A stretch of 15,018 nucleotides of DNA from an uncultured Oceanobacillus sp. GTDB taxonomy: Bacteria > Bacillota > Bacilli > Bacillales > Amphibacillaceae. The notes below the pieces were generated by a model. It saw nothing but the letters and a program-made list of their open reading frames with translations. It was not told the DNA's origin and did not search any database. This document shows positions 7,152 through 13,090 of the stretch, in pieces (within the stretch, counting starts at the first letter, position 1; every line of letters begins with the position of its first letter). The translations under genes were made by a program, and so were the position numbers. Location of the stretch: the NCBI GenBank assembly GCA_938004015.1, contig CALKWU010000083.1, forward strand, positions 1 through 15,018, in the 5' to 3' direction.

Positions 7152-8108
7152 TCATGTAAGCCAATCGACCTCAATCAGTTGAACTTCTTCCGGATCGACT
7201 CCTATCGTTTTGAAAAAATTCCTGAGGCTTTTTTCGTAATCCGCTTGTCGGGCGATCATATCTGTAAGTACTTGTTCATGTTGTGAAGTTTCATCTGAAT
7301 AAAAAAATGGCTCCATCGCGTCAAATAAATGTATCGGAAAAAGCAAACGGGCGTAAATTAAACGTAAACTGAAGGGAGAAAGCGGCCTGATTTCCTCATA
7401 ATCATGGATGAACTGTCTTTGAATGTCATCCGGTTCCCTAAAAAGAAACAATGCTCTGAGATGTTCGGCGATATCCCGTGCCGGATGATCGTAACCAAGT
7501 TCATCCGGCCATAAAACTTCCCGATGGAATTGATGGTGGAAGCGGAGAAAAGTGATCGTTCCTTGATCGATTTCCGAGAAGCGGCTTTCCGTTTCTTCTG
7601 TTTCTCTAAGGTATTGAATGGCATTTTCACTCATACCTATAACATAAGGCAATACATCGAGCAAAAGCTTACTTGACGAATTTTTGACCCGTTCTTCAAA
7701 TAACGTCAGTTTGTCCGTCCATAGTTGTCGCCATGCACCATAACTCGATAGCGCTTTCGGTTCATAACTGTAAGCCGAACCGATTTGATGGAAGTCAGCC
7801 AAAGCTGTTCCATTGTTTTGCCGCTCTGAATTGCGCATCGTCACCCGGTAAGTCAAATAATGCTCCTTTCCGTAAACAGTAAACCATTCATCCTTCATAT
7901 TTTTGATCGGCAAGGCGATGTGAGGAAAACCATTTTCCAATAAATAGTAAGCAAGGACGGCTTGCTCGAGATGGACGGTTTCGACATCCGTCGATTTCAT
8001 GGTAAAATAGATGGAACCATCCGCGAGAAACCCAGTCCGCCCATCAATGGTCACCCGATCTCCGGGGTGGATTTGGTAATGATCTGCCAATAATTCACGA
8101 TGGGACAA
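7152..8108 (-). CDS. yutH: Spore-coat-associated kinase-like protein YutH
   Basis: A 318-residue member of the CotS/CotI/YutH group of spore-coat-linked proteins with an aminoglycoside-phosphotransferase-like fold. Family hallmarks visible are ALADFHQIGSAY (about 125), GAWRQLWTDKLTLFEERV (about 145) and WPDELGYDHPARDIAEHLR (about 197-215). In place of the catalytic HxDxxxxN loop the protein reads FHHQFHREVL, so phosphotransfer is doubtful. The start is TTG at 8108, with GGAGGT 7 nt upstream; no ATG is well placed. In B. subtilis, thrB/thrC/hom lie between yutI and yutH, and those genes are absent here. Presence of this family supports a spore-former. A minus-strand TTGACG upstream (about 8165-8170) could be a -35, but no convincing -10 sits at proper spacing. 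Confidence 0.8.
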   Translation of the reverse strand: MSHRELLADHYQIHPGDRVTIDGRTGFLADGSIYFTMKSTDVETVHLEQAVLAYYLLENGFPHIALPIKNMKDEWFTVYGKEHYLTYRVTMRNSERQNNGTALADFHQIGSAYSYEPKALSSYGAWRQLWTDKLTLFEERVKNSSSKLLLDVLPYVIGMSENAIQYLRETEETESRFSEIDQGTITFLRFHHQFHREVLWPDELGYDHPARDIAEHLRALFLFREPDDIQRQFIHDYEEIRPLSPFSLRLIYARLLFPIHLFDAMEPFFYSDETSQHEQVLTDMIARQADYEKSLRNFFKTIGVDPEEVQLIEVDWLT

Positions 8109-8199
8109 GTTAAGTACCTCCTTTCAATGAAACGGGTATACTAAAACTATATGTCGGAAACACGTCAATTTAACTATTATTTGAAAAAGGTGATAAGTA

Positions 8200-8718
8200 A
8201 TGAGTAATCATGTGGAACAGAGTAAACTGGAGAAAAAAGCTCGGGAACTTTTACAAGAACGTGGTGTTACCATCGATGATATTGCAGAGCTCGTCTATTA
8301 TTTGCAGGCGGGTTACCATGAAGAATTGACCTTGGATGAATGCCGTTTCAATGTCGATCGTGTCCTGTCGAAACGGGAAGTGCAGAATGCAGTGATCACA
8401 GGAATCGAGCTGGACATTCTCGCAGAAAAAAAAATGTTGGATGAACCGCTATTGGAAACGATTGTCACAGACGAAAGCTTGTATGGAATCGACGAAATCA
8501 TTGCATTATCCATTGTGAATGTTTATGGTTCCATTGGATTGACGAACTACGGTTACATCGATAAACAAAAACCGGGGATATTGAAAGAATTGAACGACAA
8601 GTCGACGGGCAAGGTGAACACGTTTCTTGATGATATCGTAGGAGCCATTGCCGCAGCTGCGTCAAGCCGGCTCGCCCACGCCACCGCCGACGACGAATTC
8701 AAACCTGAAGAAGATTGA
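8200..8718 (+). CDS. yutG: YutG: phosphatidylglycerophosphatase A-related protein
   Basis: A 172-residue protein of the PgpA-related group found in Firmicutes. The N-terminal 45 residues are a polar helical extension (EQSKLEKKARELLQERGV) seen in the YutG type. The core then follows with LYGIDEIIALSIVNVYGSIG, LTNYGYIDKQKPG and a final hydrophobic helix, TFLDDIVGAIAAAASSRLAH, matching the PgpA C-terminal helix. Unlike E. coli PgpA it has few clear membrane helices. PgpA enzymes dephosphorylate phosphatidylglycerophosphate, but activity of the YutG type is inferred by homology. The ATG at 8200 follows AAAGGTGAT by about 6 nt. It is divergent from yutH, as in B. subtilis, with its own terminator. 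Confidence 0.8.
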   Translation: MSNHVEQSKLEKKARELLQERGVTIDDIAELVYYLQAGYHEELTLDECRFNVDRVLSKREVQNAVITGIELDILAEKKMLDEPLLETIVTDESLYGIDEIIALSIVNVYGSIGLTNYGYIDKQKPGILKELNDKSTGKVNTFLDDIVGAIAAAASSRLAHATADDEFKPEED

Positions 8719-8745
8719 AAACCACTTTTTTCATTAAGCGGTTTT
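8718..8745 (+). terminator. Terminator of yutG
   Basis: AAAACC-A-CTT pairs with AAG-C-GGTTTT around a T-rich loop immediately after the yutG stop. It is weaker than its neighbour because of one mismatch and a short T run. Confidence 0.55.
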
Positions 8746-8759
8746 ATCATCAACCATAG

Positions 8760-8793
8760 AAAAAGACCGGGACATTCACATCCCGGTCTTTTT
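8760..8793. terminator. Strong bidirectional terminator between yutG and the SufR-like gene
   Basis: AAAAAGACCGGGA (8760-8772) pairs perfectly with TCCCGGTCTTTTT (8781-8793) around an 8-nt loop. The stop codon of the minus-strand regulator (8776-8778) lies in the loop, so its last codons form one arm. Confidence 0.93.
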
Positions 8794-9414
8794 CGGCGCT
8801 TTAATGACCCATCTACATACATGGGAACCATTCGTAATAAATGACTCGGCGGTCACTTCTCGTTCGCTGAACACCCGATTAAGGATCGTCATCTCATTCG
8901 AACAAACTTGCCGATATTTATTCGCCACATTGGCAATCGGACAATTGTAATTCAATAATACATAATCTCCCTCTGGAGTTTTTTCGACTTCCAACATATA
9001 ACCAGCTTCATTTTGGATCTCAGCGAATTGTTGGACTTTCTCATCCAGTTCTTTTCCTTCAAGCTCTTCCAGCAAATGAGCCTTTTCCCGTTTCATCCGC
9101 TTTTCGAATAAAATTTCGACGGTTTCCACACCATGGAGCTCTTCCAAGTCCTCCAATAATTCTACGGGAAGTTGTTCATACTGGTTCGGAAATTGGCCAT
9201 GACCTTTTTCCGTCAGTTCATACGTGTAATAAGGCCGGCCGATTTTTTGCTTATGTGCCGTTTTTTTAATCAGCTCTTGACTTTCCAATTCGTTCAAATG
9301 TTTGCGGATTGCTGCTTCAGATACGGTGAAATGTTCCATGATAGCTTCAATGGTGATTGCTTTGTTCTTTTTCAAGATGACTAAGAGCTTTTCTTTTGTC
9401 GTTTTATTTTTCAT
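8776..9414 (-). CDS. SufR-like winged-helix regulator with a candidate Fe-S site
   Basis: A 212-residue DNA-binding regulator. Residues about 5-70 are an ArsR/DeoR-type winged helix: MEHFTVSEAAIRKHLNELES is the helix-turn-helix and KIGRPYYTYELTEKG the wing. A charged helical region (about 85-135) follows. The C-terminal domain holds all three cysteines: Cys158 (YNCPI), Cys171 (QVCSN) and Cys200 (HVCRW). The spacing C-x12-C-x28-C corresponds to the cluster-binding region of SufR proteins, which repress suf genes when holding an Fe-S cluster; the third of four cyanobacterial cysteines is an Arg here. The cluster and target are inferred. The ATG at 9414 follows AAAGGTGAT by 4-5 nt. The gene lies 14 bp after yutE on the same strand, so one operon is likely. 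Its stop falls inside the terminator loop. A generic HTH regulator is the fallback call. Confidence 0.82.
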   Translation of the reverse strand: MKNKTTKEKLLVILKKNKAITIEAIMEHFTVSEAAIRKHLNELESQELIKKTAHKQKIGRPYYTYELTEKGHGQFPNQYEQLPVELLEDLEELHGVETVEILFEKRMKREKAHLLEELEGKELDEKVQQFAEIQNEAGYMLEVEKTPEGDYVLLNYNCPIANVANKYRQVCSNEMTILNRVFSEREVTAESFITNGSHVCRWVIKAPKKTGM

Positions 9415-9428
9415 GTAATCACCTTTAT

Positions 9429-9866
9429 TTATTCTTTTAAAAACGCATTCGCCACTCCTAACTCATTTTTCAAGTATGTTTGAATGTGGGAGCTGAACTG
9501 CTGCAAAACAGGTAGACAAGTTTCCACTGTATCTGCCACTTTTTGTTGGTCGACATCCACATATTCCGTCACCAGCATTTTCCGTAAACCGATCCATTTT
9601 TTATAACCCTCTTCGTCTTCTTGCGGTAAGACTTTTTCATCAATGAGAATGTCGATGATATCTTCGTAGCTACCCGGGTCCCGCATGATGAATCCATCGA
9701 TCATCATATTGCCGACGTCAATCGTCGCTTCAATCAACACGTGGACAATACGTTCACGTGCCAATTCCTCCACCGCACCTGTAAAGGAACGACTATCCAG
9801 CAATTCCAGTAATTCATCCATATATTGCAATATTTCTTCAATCTTTTTCCGATCAACGAAATACAT
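9429..9866 (-). CDS. yutE: YutE: DUF86/HepT-like (HEPN superfamily) protein
   Basis: A 145-residue all-helical protein of the DUF86 family, whose HepT members are HEPN-domain RNases paired with MntA nucleotidyltransferases. It closely resembles B. subtilis YutE, with MYFVDRKKIEE at the N-terminus and DVGNMMIDGFIMRDPGSYED mid-protein. The catalytic HepT motif R-x4-H-x-Y is degenerate: the sequence reads R-KMLV-T-E-Y, with Thr for His. No mntA-like gene is next to it, so it is probably not an active toxin. The start is ATG at 9866, with GGAGGG 6-7 nt upstream; the frame extends to 9908 but without a ribosome site. A promoter TTTCCA (9937-9932)-17-TATGAT (9914-9909) lies upstream. It is followed by the SufR-like gene. 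Confidence 0.85.
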   Translation of the reverse strand: MYFVDRKKIEEILQYMDELLELLDSRSFTGAVEELARERIVHVLIEATIDVGNMMIDGFIMRDPGSYEDIIDILIDEKVLPQEDEEGYKKWIGLRKMLVTEYVDVDQQKVADTVETCLPVLQQFSSHIQTYLKNELGVANAFLKE

Positions 9867-10001
9867 TTTTTGCCCTCCAATTAAACAGATATCCTCCATA
9901 TCCATCATATCATATCGATTATCAAATTGTATGGAAAGATGCTATAGTAGAAGTATAGGAATACGGTTGAAAAGGGGGAAATCAAAATAAAAAAAGCAAT
10001 T

Positions 10002-11414
10002 TTGGAATCCGATGCTACAACTATTGCCGAAAAGTTGAAAGCAAAAACATGGACGAGTGAAGAAGTTGTGACGACGTACATTGAACATATCAAGAAAGCC
10101 AACCCACTCATCAATGCGATGGTGGAAGACCGCTTTGATGAAGCGATAGACGAAGCAAAACAATTTGACGAACTGAATCGGAAAGGTAAAAAACCAACCG
10201 GCAGATTGGCGGGAGTCCCAATCAGCGTGAAGGAATCGTTCCATGTGGCGAACATGAAAACAACTGGCGGCTTGGAACATCGCCAAGATTTGATTGCCCG
10301 TGAAGATGCTCACGTCATTGAAAAATTGCGGAATGAAGGTGCGATCATATTAGGAAAAACGAACACGTCCACACTCTGCTACTCGCAGGAAACGGATAAT
10401 AAGCTTTACGGACGGACGAACAATCCGTGGAATCTCAACCATACCGCAGGCGGTTCCAGCGGAGGTGAAGGAGCATTGCTGGCAGTGGGTGGAGCTGCTG
10501 TCGGAATCGCGTCCGACATTGGCGGTTCCATTCGTTTTCCATCCCATTTCAATGGCGTCGTCGGCTTTAAACCTGGAATGCATCAAGTTTCTTCCAACGG
10601 ACATTACCCGAAGATGTCACAAGCGCTCCAAGAACGGATGTTGGGCATTGGACCGATGGGGAAATCCGTCCGTGATATGGAACTAGTCTATCGCATCATT
10701 TCCGATTCGAGTCCGGCATCAAACGACCTCCGAGAGTACAACATTGAAATGCTCACTGACCAGATCAATTATCCACTGTCTGAAAGCATGAAAAATATCA
10801 TGCGGGAAATAAAAGAATTTTTGGATCAAATCACATTCACCAAACTTGGAATTCCACCATTATTCGATGAAAGTGCTCTACTCTGGCAAGAAATCATGTC
10901 TCTCGACGGAAGCGCCGCCATTGAACGGGAAGCTTACAATATCGACCGGTCACCAGTCATCCGTTCCTACGTGAAAGAAAAATTGACGAAGAAGACGAAA
11001 GTACATCCTCAGCTATCCTGGGCAATCCTCGGTTCCAAACTGTTCCGCCCATCGAAAAAGCGAATCCGTGAAATCAACGAAACAATTGCTCGTGGAGATG
11101 AATGGTTGGACGATTATTTAAAAAATCGACTTCTCGTGTTCCCTGTTTACCACACGGCAGCACCGGTCCACGGACAAGTGTTCAAAGAAATTTTCTCCAT
11201 CCGGAAAACATTTTTACTTTACATGCCTTACGTCGCTTATGCGAATGTTTGGGGCTTACCGGCACTCACCCTCCCGGTCGGAAAAGATAAAAATGGGATG
11301 CCGGTCAGCATTCAAATCATGAGTGCAGTCGGCAATGAAAGTGCGATTTTCCGCCTAGGTTCCATCATAGAGAAAAAATTCAATGGCTATGTACGCTGCA
11401 AACGATTGGATTGA
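10002..11414 (+). CDS. Amidase-signature-family hydrolase (FAAH/GatA type)
   Basis: A serine hydrolase that cleaves C-N amide bonds; the substrate is not predictable. Numbered from TTG at 10002 (470 residues), the Ser-cisSer-Lys triad is Lys77 (GVPISVKESF), Ser152 (AGGSSGGEGAL) and Ser176 (SDIGGSIRFPSHFNG). The intervals of 75 and 24 residues equal those of FAAH (Lys142-Ser217-Ser241). The C-terminal half closes with YANVWGLPALTLPVG, usual for the family. There is no gatB or gatC nearby, so it is not the tRNA amidotransferase subunit. The TTG has no ribosome site, whereas an in-frame ATA at 9987 lies 8 nt after AAGGGGG and would add five residues (codons ATA AAA AAA GCA ATT). No ATG, GTG or TTG exists between the upstream stop (9948-9950) and 10002. 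The reading frame is intact. It is divergent from yutE and not part of the conserved B. subtilis order, so it is probably an insertion in this lineage. Confidence 0.88.
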   Translation: MESDATTIAEKLKAKTWTSEEVVTTYIEHIKKANPLINAMVEDRFDEAIDEAKQFDELNRKGKKPTGRLAGVPISVKESFHVANMKTTGGLEHRQDLIAREDAHVIEKLRNEGAIILGKTNTSTLCYSQETDNKLYGRTNNPWNLNHTAGGSSGGEGALLAVGGAAVGIASDIGGSIRFPSHFNGVVGFKPGMHQVSSNGHYPKMSQALQERMLGIGPMGKSVRDMELVYRIISDSSPASNDLREYNIEMLTDQINYPLSESMKNIMREIKEFLDQITFTKLGIPPLFDESALLWQEIMSLDGSAAIEREAYNIDRSPVIRSYVKEKLTKKTKVHPQLSWAILGSKLFRPSKKRIREINETIARGDEWLDDYLKNRLLVFPVYHTAAPVHGQVFKEIFSIRKTFLLYMPYVAYANVWGLPALTLPVGKDKNGMPVSIQIMSAVGNESAIFRLGSIIEKKFNGYVRCKRLD

Positions 11415-11441
11415 CCAGTCATGAAGAAAAAACATTTTCCG

Positions 11442-11480
11442 TCTCCTTTCCTATACATCTTGTAGGGAAGGAGATTTTTT
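11442..11480 (+). terminator. Terminator of the amidase gene
   Basis: TCTCCTTTCCTATACA pairs with TGTAGGGAAGGAGA (with G-T wobble and a small bulge), then TTTTTT at 11475-11480. It begins 28 bp after the stop. Confidence 0.82.
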
Positions 11481-11559
11481 ATATGTGTGCCCGCTCGACC
11501 GAGGACGCATTGTAGGCGGATAAATTAAGACAGCATCATCGCGTTTTTTCAACACCACT

Positions 11560-11850
11560 TTATTTGTTGACCTTTTTCAATACGAAATAAGCACAGCCGA
11601 AATTGCAATGCTCCAATAAATAATCCTGCACCGTACTTATCTTTGCGTCAATCGGCACTTTCGAACGCCGGTCATCATAAAAGCCTTTCAGCCGTAACTG
11701 ATCATAACCCCAATCACCGACAATGTAATCATATTTTGCCAAAATGTCCGCATATCTTTCCCGGAAAGCCTCTTCTTGAAAACCATTTTTCACATTTTCA
11801 ACCACTTCATAGTACTTCCCGTTGACTTCCAACACGAATACCACCCCCAT
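11560..11850 (-). CDS. yutD: YutD-family protein (DUF1027)
   Basis: A 96-residue conserved protein of unknown function. It is recognised by YADILAKYDYIVGDWGYDQL and the C-terminal CNFGCAYFVLKKV block with its paired cysteines, both characteristic of YutD. B. subtilis YutD lies in the same neighbourhood between yutE and lytH. The start is uncertain. ATG at 11850 has GGAAG 5 nt upstream and sits below an extended -10 (TGG-TACACT, minus strand 11868-11863). An in-frame GTG at 11835, five codons further in, has GGGGGTGG 5 nt upstream and would shorten the protein to start nearer the usual N-terminus. No terminator is obvious after the stop. Confidence 0.85.
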   Translation of the reverse strand: MGVVFVLEVNGKYYEVVENVKNGFQEEAFRERYADILAKYDYIVGDWGYDQLRLKGFYDDRRSKVPIDAKISTVQDYLLEHCNFGCAYFVLKKVNK

Positions 11851-12084
11851 TTTGCTTCCATTAGTGTACCATAGGAAAGCGAGAAATTAAATAATTGTAT
11901 GCATGATTTCCAAGCATTGATCCAAACTAACCCACATAGAAAGAAGGAAAAATCTGCGCTAAAGACTGGATATATTCTCCCTCGGTTCATGGAATCATTA
12001 GTTCGGAAGGAACCTCTAATTAGCATGAATCGGAGAAACATCCCATCCATAAAGCAGTATGTTGTCAAGTCGGAGGTGACATCT

Positions 12085-13053
12085 TTGCTCCTCAAAAAAA
12101 TTTCAGTGTTCAGCATCGGAATGCTATTATTTTTGATCTTAGGCTCGATTGCCTATGCTGAAGAGGATTCCATTTATAATGAGCGGAAAGCACTATTTCA
12201 AAAAGCGGAAGCATTGACCCAAATCCCTTGGTACTATTTTGCCGCAATCGATAATTATGAACGGAACAAAGTATCGGCATCGGAAGAAGAAAAAATGATT
12301 TCAATTCAATTTGACGACGATCATTGGTTCGGTGTCGGAAATTATATGAAAAATCCGAATCCCGACATTATTGCATTGTTTGATGGCATCGGCAAAGACG
12401 GTAATGGGGATGGAATCGCCAGCCCCGATCAAGACGAAGATGTCGTTTACGCGCTTGCAATGATGCTTCTGGAAGAAGGGCCGACAAAAGATGATATCAA
12501 AATCGCCCTTTGGAACCATTATCAACGCGATTTGACCGTCAAATCGATTATGAACACTGCCAAGGTTTTTGAAACATTCAACGACATCCATTTGACGGAG
12601 CGGGACTTTCCAGTAGATATCAATTATAATTACAGCTACCGTAATACTTGGGGAGATCGGCGAGGATATGGTGGTCTCCGCATCCATGAAGGAACGGACA
12701 TTTTTGCCGATTATGGGACACCAATCCATTCCACGACTTATGGTGTTGTGGAAATGATGGGTTGGAACCGGTTCGGCGGCTGGCGTATCGGAATCCGTGA
12801 CATATATAATATTTACCATTATTACGCCCACATGAGCGGTTTCCACGAAGATATCGAAATCGGAACAGTCGTGCAGCCGGGAGACATCCTCGGAAGCGTC
12901 GGCTCAAGCGGGTATGGTCCTCCCGGCACTTCCGGAAAGTTCCCGCCGCATCTCCACTACGGCATGTATAAAGACGACGGTTATAGCGAATGGTCCTTCG
13001 ATCCTTATCCGTATCTACGACGATGGGAACAAATGGCAAAAAGCAAACGGTAA
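12085..13053 (+). CDS. lytH: Secreted M23 peptidase, LytH (L-Ala-D-Glu peptidase) type
   Basis: A cell-wall hydrolase; B. subtilis LytH (YunA) trims stem peptides to L-Ala in the spore cortex. The 322-residue protein matches LytH (about 326). Residues 1-25 are a signal peptide (KKIS, a hydrophobic core, then SIAYA before EED). The C-terminal M23 domain keeps the zinc and catalytic residues: His201 and Asp205 (RIHEGTDIF), His249 (YYAHMSG) and His289/His291 (PPHLHYG). The region between (about 40-165) looks lysozyme-like: IPWYYFAAIDNYERN, an acidic DGNGDGIASPD turn, then ALWNHYQRDLTVKSIMNTAKVF. The start is TTG at 12085 because GGAGGTGA lies 5 nt upstream and the signal peptide follows; the frame is open back to 11899, but that part looks non-coding. 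It is convergent with the transporter gene. Export is to the outer face of the membrane, or to the forespore coat side if mother-cell expressed. Confidence 0.87.
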   Translation: MLLKKISVFSIGMLLFLILGSIAYAEEDSIYNERKALFQKAEALTQIPWYYFAAIDNYERNKVSASEEEKMISIQFDDDHWFGVGNYMKNPNPDIIALFDGIGKDGNGDGIASPDQDEDVVYALAMMLLEEGPTKDDIKIALWNHYQRDLTVKSIMNTAKVFETFNDIHLTERDFPVDINYNYSYRNTWGDRRGYGGLRIHEGTDIFADYGTPIHSTTYGVVEMMGWNRFGGWRIGIRDIYNIYHYYAHMSGFHEDIEIGTVVQPGDILGSVGSSGYGPPGTSGKFPPHLHYGMYKDDGYSEWSFDPYPYLRRWEQMAKSKR

Positions 13054-13081
13054 AGAGGCCGGATTTGGTTCCGACCTCTTT
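13052..13081. terminator. Bidirectional terminator between lytH and the NhaC-type gene
   Basis: AAAGAGG-CCGG pairs with CCG-ACCTCTTT around a short loop, starting in the lytH stop codon. Runs of A and T on both sides let it serve both converging genes (transporter stop at 13091-13093). Confidence 0.75.
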
Positions 13082-13090
13082 CCTCTTTCA

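Noticed and set aside
10002..11414. GatA, the glutamyl-tRNA amidotransferase A subunit
   Set aside because: The catalytic triad is shared by the whole amidase family, no gatB or gatC is adjacent, and the central and C-terminal parts do not read as GatA.
11456..11552. Short minus-strand frame after yutD starting GTG TTG AAA AAA
   Set aside because: About 34 codons, no recognisable similarity, and it runs into the amidase terminator. It could be a remnant of a longer YutD tail after a frameshift, but nothing confirms this.
12011..12056. Possible SigK promoter before lytH (CATAAAGCA at 12048-12056)
   Set aside because: B. subtilis lytH is SigK-dependent, but the -10-like box has a mismatch and no AC-type -35 is found at 16-17 nt spacing.
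11899..12084. 62-residue N-terminal extension of the LytH reading frame
   Set aside because: It carries no signal peptide and its composition looks non-coding. A strong GGAGGTGA plus TTG at 12085 directly precedes a proper signal peptide, and the resulting length fits LytH.
12301..13039. Two minus-strand frames opposite lytH
   Set aside because: Both are antisense shadows of the conserved M23 peptidase, with no domain signal or ribosome site.
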